64,000 nt of DNA from JAGIBJ01 sp032119595 (GCA_032119595.1 JAUMBQ010000006.1:62001-126000); one strand, 5' to 3'; numbered from the stretch's first letter, positions 50,005 to 59,139 are shown. Numbers and translations: made by a program. Notes: generated by a model not told the origin, from the sequence alone.

Positions 50005-51120
50005 ATGCCTGAGTACACCCTTCGCATCCGCCGCTACAACCCGGAAACGGGCGAGGCGCCCTACTGGGACCAGTACACCGTCGAGCTTGAGCCTCACGAG
50101 GCCGTGCTCACCGGCATCCTGGCCGTCAAGAACCGCTTCGACGGTTCGCTCGGCGTTCGCTGTTCCTGCCGGTCCGCCATCTGCGGTTCCTGCGGCATGC
50201 GCATCAACGGCCAGCCCGGCCTGGCCTGCAACACGCAGGTCGGCGATGCCATCAAGAAGTCCAAGGACGGCACGAATCTCATCGAGATCGAGCCGATGGG
50301 CAACATGCCCGTCATCAAGGACCTGATCGTCGACATGGACGCGGTCCATTGGAAGAAGGTCGGCCGCGTGACGCCGTGGCTGCTCGCCAAGCAGCCCGTC
50401 CCCGAGCGCGAGTACATCGTGCCGCGCGAGTCGATGGTCGACGTCACCCAGACGATGGCGTGCATCCAGTGCGGCTCGTGTGTGTCTGACTGCCTCGCGA
50501 TGGAAGCCGACCCCGAGTTCATCGGACCAGCCGCCCTCGCCAAGGCCTACCGGTTCATCGGCGACCCGCGCGACGCGCAGCACCAGCAGCGCCTCGACGA
50601 TCTCGCCAACGACAAGCACGGCCTGTACACGTGCACGCACTGCTTCAAGTGCATCGACGCGTGCCCGAAAGACGTTGCGCCGATGAGCCAGATCATGCGT
50701 CTGCGTCGCCTCGCCGGCCAGGATCACCACATCGAGGACGTCAACAACGGCGAGCGTCATGAGCAGGCGTTCGTGGTCCTGATCAAGAAGTACGGCATCC
50801 TCGCCGAGGCCGACGTGGTGCCGCGCTCCTATGGCGGCAACGGCATCACCGCCGGCAAGCTCGCTCCGGCAACGATGCAGCAGGTCGTCTCCTCGCTGCC
50901 GTTCATGGGCAAGGCGCTGCTGCGCGGCAAGATGAAGGTCAAGGACGTCCTCATCCCGCACCGCCTCGAAAAGTCGGATCTCGCCGAGGTCAGGGCGATC
51001 TACGACACGGTCCTGGGCCGTGAGAAGCGCCTCGAACTCAACCTCTACATCACCGGGTACGACGAGGACGGCGAACCGACCACCGAACTCGCGTCCGACA
51101 AGGAAGGTGCGACGGCATGA
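50005..51120 (+). CDS. sdhB: Succinate dehydrogenase iron-sulfur subunit
   Basis: 371 aa with a strong ribosome-binding site GGGAGGAG. N-terminal [2Fe-2S] site CSCRSAICGSCGMRI with a later LAC. The C-terminal ferredoxin-like clusters are CIQCGSCVSDC and CTHCFKCIDACPKD. It is about 120 residues longer than classical SdhB because of a C-terminal extension (from about 250) that likely contacts the unusual third subunit. It overlaps the next gene by 4 bp. Confidence 0.95.
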   Translation: MPEYTLRIRRYNPETGEAPYWDQYTVELEPHEAVLTGILAVKNRFDGSLGVRCSCRSAICGSCGMRINGQPGLACNTQVGDAIKKSKDGTNLIEIEPMGNMPVIKDLIVDMDAVHWKKVGRVTPWLLAKQPVPEREYIVPRESMVDVTQTMACIQCGSCVSDCLAMEADPEFIGPAALAKAYRFIGDPRDAQHQQRLDDLANDKHGLYTCTHCFKCIDACPKDVAPMSQIMRLRRLAGQDHHIEDVNNGERHEQAFVVLIKKYGILAEADVVPRSYGGNGITAGKLAPATMQQVVSSLPFMGKALLRGKMKVKDVLIPHRLEKSDLAEVRAIYDTVLGREKRLELNLYITGYDEDGEPTTELASDKEGATA

Positions 51121-52031
51121 GCACCAAGGTCGCTTACTGGCCCGGCTGCGTGAGCCGTGGCTTCACCCCCGAGCTCCACGGCGCGATGAACCTCGTCGCT
51201 CCCAAACTCGGCCTTGAGTTGGTCCAGCTCAACCGTGGCTCCTGCACCGGCGCCGGCGTGCTCGCCGAGCACAACCAGGAGCTCACCGACACGCTGAACG
51301 GCCGCACCTTCGCGCTCGCACAGCAGGTCGACAAGGCCGAGTTCATGATGAACATCTGCTCGACCTGCCAGGGCGCGCAGAGCGAATCGCAGGAGCGCCT
51401 CGACGCGAACGCCGAGTACCGCCACGAGGTCAACCACACCCTCGCGCAGTTCGGCCTCAAGTACGAGAAGGGGATCGTCAACAAGAACTTCCTCTGGGTC
51501 CTCGTGGAGGACATCGGCCTCGAGAAGCTGAAGAGCCTCGTCACGAACCCGCTGACCAACCTCAAGGTCGGCCCGTTCTACGGTTGCTACATCGTTCGCC
51601 CAGTCGAGCGTCTGCACATCAACGACGAAAACCCGCGTGACACCTACCTGCCGATGGTCATCGAGGCCCTCGGCGGCACCGTGATCGACTACGCCGGTTC
51701 GCACAAGTGCTGCGGGTTCCCGATCGTCACGATGAACAAGGAAGCGTCGCTCAAGCAGGCCGGAACGCACCTCACGGACGCGCAAGAGGCCGCGGCGGAC
51801 TGCCTCGTCACCCCGTGCCCGCTGTGCCACCTCAACCTCGACATGCAGCAGCCGGTTGCCGCGAAGGCCGTCGGCAACGACGATCTGCACATGCCGGTGC
51901 TCCATCTGCCGCAGCTCGTCGGCCTCGCGCTCGGCGCGACGCCGAAGGAGCTCGGCATGAACAAGCACGTCGTGCGCCCGACCTCGATCATCGACTGGTC
52001 CGAAACCGTGATCGGCTCGATCCCGGCCTGA
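51117..52031 (+). CDS. HdrB-like (CCG domain) third subunit of succinate dehydrogenase
   Basis: 304 aa, ATG overlapping the sdhB stop. It replaces the usual SdhC/SdhD membrane anchors, of which none are present. The second CCG motif is complete: FYGCYIVRP, HKCCGFPIV, then CLVTPCPLCHLN. The first is degenerate (WPGCVS, GSCTGAG in place of CCG, CSTCQGA). Similar subunits (SdhE/MfrE) occur in the archaeal type and in methylmenaquinol:fumarate reductase, carry a noncubane [4Fe-4S] cluster and bind the membrane through amphipathic helices. It is likely the quinone-reacting subunit. Confidence 0.92.
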   Translation: MSTKVAYWPGCVSRGFTPELHGAMNLVAPKLGLELVQLNRGSCTGAGVLAEHNQELTDTLNGRTFALAQQVDKAEFMMNICSTCQGAQSESQERLDANAEYRHEVNHTLAQFGLKYEKGIVNKNFLWVLVEDIGLEKLKSLVTNPLTNLKVGPFYGCYIVRPVERLHINDENPRDTYLPMVIEALGGTVIDYAGSHKCCGFPIVTMNKEASLKQAGTHLTDAQEAAADCLVTPCPLCHLNLDMQQPVAAKAVGNDDLHMPVLHLPQLVGLALGATPKELGMNKHVVRPTSIIDWSETVIGSIPA

Positions 52032-52073
52032 TCAGGCGCCGCGAGCTCGTACTCGCTAGCCAGACCATTCACC

Positions 52074-52105
52074 ACGAAGGGCCGTCCACCAGGGCGGCCC
52101 TTCGT
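52074..52105 (+). terminator. Terminator of the sdh operon
   Basis: 11-bp stem ACGAAGGGCCG / CGGCCCTTCGT with a 10-nt loop, followed by CGTTCT, 43 nt after the stop. Confidence 0.75.
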
Positions 52106-52145
52106 CGTTCTGCGCCAAGGTTCACCATTCCTTTCGCCAAGCGTC

Positions 52146-52161
52146 CTCTATGTAGATAGAG
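52146..52161 (+). promoter_or_regulatory. Palindrome CTCTAT-GTAG-ATAGAG at the glycosidase promoter
   Basis: A perfect 6-bp inverted repeat around GTAG, 28 nt before the ATG, overlapping the most AT-rich bases where a -10 would sit (TATGTA or TAGATA). Operator-like. The ATG itself has AAGGA upstream. Confidence 0.4.
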
Positions 52162-52189
52162 TTCACGGTCCCTGATCCCGAAGGACCAC

Positions 52190-54352
52190 ATGAAGACTCG
52201 ACTCTGCGGGGCTGCACTGAGCACCACGGCGCTGCTCCTGGCAGCGGCTCCGGCCTACGCCTTCCCCACCCGGGCCGATATCGGCGACTCGTTCACCCGG
52301 TCCGGGACCTCCCTGCTCGGCCCCAACTGGTCGGCCAGCAACATTCCCGGTGCCTCCGGCACCGTTGCCCTCGGCAGCCAGCGACTCCAGTTCCCGGCCG
52401 GCTCGTGGTCCTCCGCGCATTGGTCCGCAACGCAGTTCGGCGGCCTCCAGGAGGCCAGGGTGCAGAAGACCAGCCCCGGTCAGGTCGGCGTCACCGCCTG
52501 CCTCATCAACCCAGGCCCGACCGCGTCCGGCTACGCCCTCACCACCGAAGGCACGGGCGCACTCACCCTGAAGCGCTACACAAACGGTGTCGCGACCACC
52601 CTCTTCAGCAACGACGCCTCGGGCGGCGTCGTGGCGACGGGCAATGCGGTTGGCATCGCGGTGACGTCGGCCGGCGTCGAAGCGTGGATCGGAAACGGCA
52701 CCTGGACTCGCGTCAAGACGGTCCCTGATCCCGCCGCAGCGTCGTGCTCCGGCCGCATCGGCGTCATTGGCCTGGGCGCCAGCGCCGACAACTTCGCCGG
52801 TGGCGGACTGCCGTACGGCTCCACGCCCACGCTGACGCCCACGCCCACGCCCACCCCGACGCCGACCCCAACGCCCACGCCCACGCCCACGCCCACGCCG
52901 GGCCCGATCCCGTCGGTCGCCGCGCAAGCAGCGAGCACGTTCGTCAGCTCCGTCGGCGTCAACACGCACTTCCGCTACCCATCGGCGGGGACCTCCCCGA
53001 GCCCGTATTGCACGCGGTTCGAAGACGCGCTGACCCGACTGAAGAACCTCGGCGTGGACGACGTCCGCGACGAGGTCATCGAGTACCCCACGGACACGGC
53101 AAGTAGCTGCTCGATCCTCTCGAGGTACGAGCGCCTCGTCCAAGAAGGGTTCGGCGTCAACCTGGTCGCCCATGTCCTGGACAAGGCTTGCCAGAACGTC
53201 GACACCCTGGCCATGCCGCGCTTCAGCAAGCCAGCGACGCCGAACGACGACGTCCTCGACATTGCCGAGCACATCAATCGCCAGCCCAAGAACGGTCCCG
53301 GGTCCGGCCTGATTGCGGTCGAGGGCCCGAACGAACTCGATGGGAAGGTCCAGTCGACCTACCCCTACTGCAGCGAGAAAACCACCCTCTTGCCCTTCAA
53401 GCCCGCCGGATTCTGGGGTAGCTATTCCTTCCCTTGGCGAACGAAGATCAGCTACATCACCCCGAAGCTGCGGGCCGCTGTGGACGCCCGCCCAGCGCTC
53501 ACGAACGCAGGCCTCGACACCAAGGTGATGTTCTCGTCGCTGGCCGCCGGCGGCCCGTACAACGTCCCGCAGTCGAACTCGTACAAGGCGTACGCCTACG
53601 AGCAGTCCACCTCGCGCGCGTTCGATATCAACAACATGCACTTCTACGCCAACCGCGAGGCGCCAGAAGTCCGGATCGGTCAATGGGTAGCCGACGCCAA
53701 GGCCATCTCGAACACCACGCCGCTGGTCTCGACGGAAACGGGCTGGAACGACGGCGCCAACGACGTGAGCGTGAACCGATTCGCTGCGGCCACGTACACG
53801 GCTCGCTCGCTTCTACTCATGGCCGCAGAGAAGGTCGACCGGACCTACCTCTACGAACTTGCCGACATGGGAACGTCGAACTCGGTTCGCCAACACCGCT
53901 GGGGGTTGCTGGAATACAACCTCGAGCCCAAGCCCGCGTACTACGCGGTCCAGCGCCTGCTGAAGGCGATCGGCGCCGGCGAGTCGGATGCCGATGGCGG
54001 CGCCAGCTACAGCCCGCTGCCGCTTGGCCTGAAGATCGGGGATCCCAGCGTGAAGTCGCACGTGCTCGGCAAGCAGGACGGCAGCTACATCGTGGCCCTG
54101 TGGCGACCCGAGGCGATCACGGACGGCACGGGCGACGCCCTGCCGGCGATCAAGGTCCCGCTGACCTTCGCTCGGACGTTCCAGACGGCGACGTTCCGCC
54201 CCGCCGAGCCGGTCGTGAACCCGGCTGACCCGACCACCAAGAAGATCAACCAGACCCCGTACTCAGAGCAGTCTTGGACCGTTGGAAACACCAGCGCCTC
54301 CACGGACGTTTGGGTCGACTCCGATCCGATCTTGGTCCGGCTGAAGCCGTAG
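52190..54352 (+). CDS. Secreted modular glycoside hydrolase-like protein, clan GH-A fold
   Basis: 720 aa. Signal peptide ALSTTALLLAAAPAYA. Residues about 28-205 form a lectin-like beta-sandwich (SFTRSGTSLLGPNWS...FAGG). About 210-242 is a (PT)n linker. About 245-720 is a TIM-barrel-like domain. The GH-A residues are recognisable: the acid/base in EGPNEL (Glu382, after Asn) and the nucleophile in STETGWND (Glu516). The family (GH5/39/79-like) cannot be fixed by eye. It likely cleaves a polysaccharide outside the cell. A related protein lacking the lectin domain is at 57440. Confidence 0.82.
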   Translation: MKTRLCGAALSTTALLLAAAPAYAFPTRADIGDSFTRSGTSLLGPNWSASNIPGASGTVALGSQRLQFPAGSWSSAHWSATQFGGLQEARVQKTSPGQVGVTACLINPGPTASGYALTTEGTGALTLKRYTNGVATTLFSNDASGGVVATGNAVGIAVTSAGVEAWIGNGTWTRVKTVPDPAAASCSGRIGVIGLGASADNFAGGGLPYGSTPTLTPTPTPTPTPTPTPTPTPTPTPGPIPSVAAQAASTFVSSVGVNTHFRYPSAGTSPSPYCTRFEDALTRLKNLGVDDVRDEVIEYPTDTASSCSILSRYERLVQEGFGVNLVAHVLDKACQNVDTLAMPRFSKPATPNDDVLDIAEHINRQPKNGPGSGLIAVEGPNELDGKVQSTYPYCSEKTTLLPFKPAGFWGSYSFPWRTKISYITPKLRAAVDARPALTNAGLDTKVMFSSLAAGGPYNVPQSNSYKAYAYEQSTSRAFDINNMHFYANREAPEVRIGQWVADAKAISNTTPLVSTETGWNDGANDVSVNRFAAATYTARSLLLMAAEKVDRTYLYELADMGTSNSVRQHRWGLLEYNLEPKPAYYAVQRLLKAIGAGESDADGGASYSPLPLGLKIGDPSVKSHVLGKQDGSYIVALWRPEAITDGTGDALPAIKVPLTFARTFQTATFRPAEPVVNPADPTTKKINQTPYSEQSWTVGNTSASTDVWVDSDPILVRLKP
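52824..52900. repeat. Six-base repeats encoding a Pro-Thr linker
   Basis: CCCACG/CCGACG-type hexamers in tandem give alternating Pro and Thr codons between the lectin and catalytic domains. Confidence 0.85.
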
Positions 54353-54377
54353 CCACGTTACTGCGCGTCCCCGCCCG

Positions 54378-54394
54378 CCCACCCGGCGGGTGGG
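54378..54394 (+). terminator. Hairpin after the glycosidase gene
   Basis: CCCACCC-GGC-GGGTGGG, a 7-bp stem 26 nt after the stop. No T-run. Confidence 0.5.
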
Positions 54395-54471
54395 GGCAGC
54401 GCGGCCCGCGCGCTCGTCTGCTCGCAACGCACACTTAACCGGAACCTGATCACGACCTGGCTGCATCGCGC

Positions 54472-54477
54472 TACATT
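54472..54477 (+). promoter_or_regulatory. -10 box TACATT for the BAX-inhibitor-like gene
   Basis: TACATT, 9 nt before the ATG at 54487. GAGGAA lies in between, so a very short leader with a ribosome-binding site is also possible. Confidence 0.4.
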
Positions 54478-54486
54478 CGAGGAACG

Positions 54487-55146
54487 ATGATCGAATACAC
54501 CAAACAGACCCCGACCTCGTCACGCGTCGAGCTGGACGCCGAGGTCTCGTACGGAGCCCTGCTCGCCCAGACGATGATGCTCGTCGCGATCGCGCTCGGG
54601 CTCCTGACGCTCGGTTCCTTCATCGGTAGCGACTACGCGCGCGGCACTGCGCTCGCTTTCTCGATCGGCGGCTTCGCGATGCTGATCGCCCAGTCCTTCA
54701 TCGGCGCACTGCGTACGGGCCTGGTCGGAATGACCTGGCTCTTCGGCGCTGCGCTGGCCATCGGCCTCGGGCTCGGCCCGGTGCTCGCGAGCTACCTCTC
54801 CTTCAACCCCGATCTCGTCGCCGAGGCCGCCGCCATGACCGCCGTCACCGTCCTCGGTGCCGCGTCGATCGGCACGCTGACGGCCAAGGACCTTGCGAAG
54901 TGGATGAAGCCGCTGACGCTCATCGTCTTCGTCGCGGCCCTCGGGAGCTGGGTGCTCTTCGCGTTCGGCGCGGGCGGCAGCCCGATCCTGAGCCTCGTCA
55001 TCGGCGCCGTCTCGGCCCTGCTGATCGTCGTCGACTTCAACTACCTGCGCCGCCACGGCACGCAGGACGACGTGATCTGGCTCGCGACCGGCATCTTCGT
55101 GTCGATCGTGAACATCTTCCTCTCGTTCCTCAACCTCGGCGACTGA
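54487..55146 (+). CDS. BAX inhibitor-1/YccA-like seven-TM protein
   Basis: 219 aa with seven hydrophobic helices. The N-terminal cytoplasmic part (SSRVELDAEVSYGALLAQTM) and helix content match the BI-1/YccA family. The conserved loop region SYLSFNPDLVAEAAAMTA and VDFNYLRRHGTQDDVIWLAT (aspartates of the pH sensor) are visible. Members are calcium-leak channels or FtsH modulators. It is monocistronic. Confidence 0.83.
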   Translation: MIEYTKQTPTSSRVELDAEVSYGALLAQTMMLVAIALGLLTLGSFIGSDYARGTALAFSIGGFAMLIAQSFIGALRTGLVGMTWLFGAALAIGLGLGPVLASYLSFNPDLVAEAAAMTAVTVLGAASIGTLTAKDLAKWMKPLTLIVFVAALGSWVLFAFGAGGSPILSLVIGAVSALLIVVDFNYLRRHGTQDDVIWLATGIFVSIVNIFLSFLNLGD

Positions 55147-55152
55147 GCCTCC

Positions 55153-55172
55153 GGCGCCGCCTCGGCGGCGCC
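55153..55172 (+). terminator. Hairpin after the BAX-inhibitor-like gene
   Basis: GGCGCCGCC-TC-GGCGGCGCC, 9-bp arms directly after the stop codon. Confidence 0.55.
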
Positions 55173-55286
55173 GCTTGAAGGCCGACGCGGCGCAGGGCCT
55201 TTACCTGGCCCTTACCGGGGTATGAAAGGGTCGGCGGAACACCGGGTCCATCGACCCCGGTTTCACGCCAGTCAAGGACCCACTCG

Positions 55287-55766
55287 ATGCCTGAGAAGAT
55301 CGCCGGCCTCCCCGCCCATCCGCTCATCATCCACCTCCCGATCGTGCTCGGCCCGATCGTCGGAGTGCTCGCTGTGTTGCTGCTCGTGCCCAAGCTCCGC
55401 GACCGGCTCCTCGTACCGACCGCTGCCCTCGCGGTCGTGTTCGCGGTGTCAGCGATCGCGGCCGTGATGAGCGGTGAGAACTTCCTGGCGACCCTGAACA
55501 TCGGCGACGCCATCGAGGAGCACGAGGAGGCGGCCGAGACGCTCCGCCTCCTCAGCGTCGTGCTCGCGGCCGTGCTGGTGGCCTTTGCTGCCAGCCGCAA
55601 GCGCCTGCCCGCCACCGCGGCAACGGGCCTCGCCATGGTGATCGCGGTGCTCGGCGTTGCCACCGTCGGCTTCACGGTGAAGACCGGCCACGAGGGGGCC
55701 ACGCTCGTGTGGAAGCAGCCGTTCGACGCGGCCAAGCAGCTTCAGGATGCCAGCGAAGGCCGCTGA
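55287..55766 (+). CDS. DUF2231 membrane protein
   Basis: 159 aa with four transmembrane helices. The family opening GLPAHPLIIHLPIVLGPIVG (His-Pro then His-Leu-Pro) is clear, and a charged EEHEEAAETLR loop follows helix 2, another DUF2231 feature. The histidines suggest heme or metal coordination in some members. Function is unknown. No operon partner is obvious, with the next gene 142 nt away. Confidence 0.85.
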   Translation: MPEKIAGLPAHPLIIHLPIVLGPIVGVLAVLLLVPKLRDRLLVPTAALAVVFAVSAIAAVMSGENFLATLNIGDAIEEHEEAAETLRLLSVVLAAVLVAFAASRKRLPATAATGLAMVIAVLGVATVGFTVKTGHEGATLVWKQPFDAAKQLQDASEGR

Positions 55767-55783
55767 CGACCGGGCACCGGTCG
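55767..55783 (+). terminator. Hairpin after the DUF2231 gene
   Basis: CGACCGG-GCA-CCGGTCG, a 7-bp stem starting at the stop codon. Confidence 0.5.
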
Positions 55784-55908
55784 CTCGCCTCTCTCGGAAA
55801 GCCGCAGCGGAATGCCCCGCGGCGCGCCAACGCGGTGCAAGAGCACTGGGCAGCAGCCGATAGTAGGGGGAGGCGCCCGGCTGCTCAGCCGACGGCGCCA
55901 CTCCCCCA

Positions 55909-57315
55909 ATGCTGCACCGTGCACCGAAACTTCCTGCCCTGAACCGGGTCCTCGATACCGTGACCCGCTTGCGCCCTCACCTTGAACCCGCTCGCTCGCG
56001 CAGGGTGGTGCTCGTAGCGGCCGTCGCTGCCTTCGTGGCACCATTCGGCGGCGCGCTCGCCGTCGCCGACACCCCTGAGGACACGACCCCGGCCACGACG
56101 CCGACGCCGACGGCCACGCCGACGCCGACGCCAACCACGCCGGCGGCCACCACTCCAGTGGCGCCCTCGCTGAGCCCCGCCGCGACGGCGGCGAGCATCA
56201 CGTGGACCTCCCCGCCGGCGATCGTCGAGGAGGCCAAGCTCAGCCTGAAATTGGACGGCACCGTGAACGGGCAGGTCACCGCCCATATCGCGCTGCTCAA
56301 GGACACGGGCGCCTGCCCGACCTCGCCGCTGTACCCGATGCAGACCGCCACGGGGACCAAAGTGACCGTGACGGCCCTGCCCATCGGCCCGACAGCGACC
56401 ACGCCCGGCTACCTCGGCGGAGCCGTGTCCCACACGCTCACCCTCACGCCGAAGGACTCCGGCACGTTCTCCCTTTGCGGATGGCTCGTGGGCACCCCCG
56501 CCGCCAACGAAGCCTCGACGGTCTCGCGGTTCTCGCAGGTCGTCAACGTGGCGAACCGCCCGGCGACGCTCGCCGCAGAGATTCCAACCTCGGCCCGCAG
56601 CGGGGACTACTTCACGGTGAAGCTCACCGGCACCACGCCTGCGGCCGGGCGGCGCGTCCTGATCATGGCCGAGAAGGACCTGACCAAACGGTGCGACCAG
56701 CTTCGCAAGGCGCCAAGCGGCAAACTGCCGCTACAGACCGTCGTTGGTGTCCCGAGCGGCGCCTTCACCAAAACGCTTCGCCTTCGGTACCGCACCAAAA
56801 GCGCCGGGCCGTATCTGCTCTGCGCGCAGATCGTCGAGACGGCCGATCGCAATCCGGAAGCCGTCGCCGAAGGGCCGATGCAGATCGGCGAGGGCCTGAA
56901 ATGCGTGAGCACGCAGTCCGCACTCGCCCAGCGCACCGCCGACTTGAGCGTCATCCGTAAGCGGCGCGACAACGCACTGACCAGGCTCACCGCGGCCAAG
57001 AAGAAGGTTGCTCCCCTCAAGGCCAAGCTGGCCAGCGCGCAGAAGGCGTCGACGCGTCGCATCGCTTCGGCACGCAAGGCCGTGAGCCGGGCGAAGTCGA
57101 AAGCCGGAAAGCAGAAGGCCAGGCAGCGCCTCGCCCGGGTCCGCCGCGCCGAATCAAAGCGCGTGTACAAGGCCGGAACCCCGCTGCGACGGGCCAACGC
57201 GAGCGTTCGGCTCTACCAGCGCACCTATACGCAGTACCGCACGGGCGCGCGTCTCCTCGACGAGACGATCACGCGCACCAAGAAGGACCTCAAGAAGTAC
57301 TGCGCGAGTGCCTGA
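55909..57315 (+). CDS. Secreted protein with Ig-like domains and C-terminal coiled coil
   Basis: 468 aa. N-terminal basic region, then a signal or anchor helix (VVLVAAVAAFVAPFGGALAV) and a T/P linker. Two beta-rich domains of about 120 residues follow (residues 100-225 and 225-335), each with a Cys pair (CPTSP/CGWL and RCDQL/LLCAQI). The C-terminal 130 residues are a K/R/A-rich coiled coil (LTAAKKKVAPLKAKLASAQK, then a long lysine-arginine helix) ending KKYCASA. No catalytic motif. The basic coil could bind wall polymers. The start is uncertain because no ribosome-binding site is seen. Confidence 0.7.
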   Translation: MLHRAPKLPALNRVLDTVTRLRPHLEPARSRRVVLVAAVAAFVAPFGGALAVADTPEDTTPATTPTPTATPTPTPTTPAATTPVAPSLSPAATAASITWTSPPAIVEEAKLSLKLDGTVNGQVTAHIALLKDTGACPTSPLYPMQTATGTKVTVTALPIGPTATTPGYLGGAVSHTLTLTPKDSGTFSLCGWLVGTPAANEASTVSRFSQVVNVANRPATLAAEIPTSARSGDYFTVKLTGTTPAAGRRVLIMAEKDLTKRCDQLRKAPSGKLPLQTVVGVPSGAFTKTLRLRYRTKSAGPYLLCAQIVETADRNPEAVAEGPMQIGEGLKCVSTQSALAQRTADLSVIRKRRDNALTRLTAAKKKVAPLKAKLASAQKASTRRIASARKAVSRAKSKAGKQKARQRLARVRRAESKRVYKAGTPLRRANASVRLYQRTYTQYRTGARLLDETITRTKKDLKKYCASA

Positions 57316-57439
57316 GCGACCGGTTCGCCGGCGCTGGCGCTCGTCCTGAGCCTGAATCCTGGTCGCGCCGACTTGTGGTGTGTTGACTCGCACACGTCGG
57401 CGTGATGTAGTCAAGGGTGTCCCCCTGCTCGGAGTTCGC

Positions 57440-58999
57440 ATGAAGTTGTCCCGGGCGATCGTCGTCACCACGATCGCCACCGTCCTGCCGTTGTTCGGCG
57501 CTGCTCACGCGTCGGCTGAAACGGCGTACCCTGCTGCCGCCTTCAACGACTCGATCGGCGTCAACACCAAGCTGGCTGCGCCCCAGACGGCGTACTACAA
57601 CCGTGGTTGGTGGGACCGTCAGAACACGAATGAGAAGGGCGCGAGCGCTGCCGGGAACGTCAAGACGCTCCTGCAGTCGCTGGGCATCAAGCACATCCGC
57701 TACGACTTCTGCAGCCCGAAGTTCCCCAACTGCGTGCGAGGCAACGAGACGGCGAAGCTGCTCTACGACCAACTCGGCGTCCGCACCCTCGATGACTATT
57801 ACGGCACGTCGACCGAGTCGATCAAACGCCTCGGAACCCCCGCTGGGATCGAGCAGGAGATCGACGAGAACCTCAAAGTCGCTGCCGACGCCACCGGCGC
57901 TGGCGGGACCGGTCCGATCGAGGCCCTCGAAGGCCCGAACGAGTACGACCGCCACAGCGGCAAGTACGCCGACTGGGCTGCGCGCGTCGCCCATGCCCAA
58001 GCACTCGCAAACGAGAAGATCAACGGCAGCGCGCTGAGCTCAAAGCTCTCGCCGATGACGCTGCTGCCGGCCCCGCTCGGCGTCCCGAACAACAACCTGG
58101 CTGCCACGAACAAGCTCACCACGTGGGGCGGCAACGCCACCTTCCGGGCGTGGGACAAGGCTCCGCTCGACGCGGCCAACCAGCACTTCTACAGCTACTT
58201 CGACTGCCCCGAGAACGCCGTGATGGGTGCGACGGTGAACGCGAGCTGCACCGGCGTGAACATGCCCAAGGTGCAGTGCCCGACGTGGCAAAACCCGATT
58301 TGGCTGAACTGCGCGAATCAGATCGCTGGCGCCGACAAGCCCGTCTGGGTGACCGAGGCCGGGTACACGACGAGCCTCGATAGCCTCGAAGGCATGAGTG
58401 GTGGCGTTGCGGCGTCTTACCTCCCCCGCCTCCTCCTGGAGGCCTGGCGCCAGCAGGCTGAGCCCGGCCGCCGCCAGTGGGCCCGCACGTACCTCTACGA
58501 ACTCATCGACTCTCGTGACGGTCGCCACTGCGGCGGCTGGAACTGCGCCGCCGACCGCGAAGCGGGCCATGGCCTGGCCAACGTGAACTACGGCCTCAAG
58601 CAGCAGGGCCGCGCCCTGAAGCGCCTCCTCACCACGCTCAGTGACCCAGGCGCGCCCGTGACCGGCGCCTCCACGGCGACCGACGTGTCCGTGGCACCGT
58701 CCGATCAGGCCCAGGTGCGCCGCCTGCTCTTCCGTAAGAGCGACGGCAAACTGGTGCTCGCTATCTGGCGCCCGGTGAAGCTGTGGACCAACGGCTCCCG
58801 GAACTGGTGGGGCGGGATGAACCGCGGCAAGGCCGTCGCGGAGGGCGCGCCGGTCAACACCACAATCACGCTGCCTTCGGCCCTGCCGATCGCCGTCGAC
58901 CGCCCGTCGATCGATACCGCAACCACCGAGATGCGAGGCGCGTCGACCACGCACGTGGTCCCGGCCCGCGGCGACGTGACGCTGGTGACCATCGGCTGA
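57440..58999 (+). CDS. Secreted glycoside hydrolase-like protein, clan GH-A fold
   Basis: 519 aa from the ATG with GGAG 5 nt upstream; the longer frame from 57380 is not needed. Signal peptide IVVTTIATVLPLFGAAHASA. The TIM-barrel-like domain has EGPNEY (Glu168, acid/base) and VTEAGY (Glu306, nucleophile), a HIRYDFCSP strand and a C-terminal beta domain (KLVLAIWRPVKLW). It shares NxE and TExG signatures and the general layout with the protein at 52190 but lacks its lectin and linker. Cell-wall or exopolysaccharide hydrolysis is likely. Confidence 0.8.
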   Translation: MKLSRAIVVTTIATVLPLFGAAHASAETAYPAAAFNDSIGVNTKLAAPQTAYYNRGWWDRQNTNEKGASAAGNVKTLLQSLGIKHIRYDFCSPKFPNCVRGNETAKLLYDQLGVRTLDDYYGTSTESIKRLGTPAGIEQEIDENLKVAADATGAGGTGPIEALEGPNEYDRHSGKYADWAARVAHAQALANEKINGSALSSKLSPMTLLPAPLGVPNNNLAATNKLTTWGGNATFRAWDKAPLDAANQHFYSYFDCPENAVMGATVNASCTGVNMPKVQCPTWQNPIWLNCANQIAGADKPVWVTEAGYTTSLDSLEGMSGGVAASYLPRLLLEAWRQQAEPGRRQWARTYLYELIDSRDGRHCGGWNCAADREAGHGLANVNYGLKQQGRALKRLLTTLSDPGAPVTGASTATDVSVAPSDQAQVRRLLFRKSDGKLVLAIWRPVKLWTNGSRNWWGGMNRGKAVAEGAPVNTTITLPSALPIAVDRPSIDTATTEMRGASTTHVVPARGDVTLVTIG

Positions 59000-59079
59000 C
59001 CTTCAGCGTGCTCAGGCGCCGAGCAGCGCTGCTTCTGGGAGGAAGCGCGACTCGGCCGCCCAACGTCCGCCGAAACGAC

Positions 59080-59117
59080 CGAGGGGCCGGAACCGCAAGC
59101 GCGGTCCCGGCCCCTCG
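59080..59117. terminator. Bidirectional hairpin between convergent genes
   Basis: CGAGGGGCCGG / CCGGCCCCTCG with an inner CCGC/GCGG, between the glycosidase (+) and asd (-). Confidence 0.75.
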
Positions 59118-59139
59118 GCGGTTCAGGTGATCGCTGGTG

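Noticed and set aside
55784..55908. Riboswitch upstream of the coiled-coil protein
   Set aside because: GCCACT and GGTGCAA fragments recall a cobalamin element, but the conserved order and stems of that family are not present.
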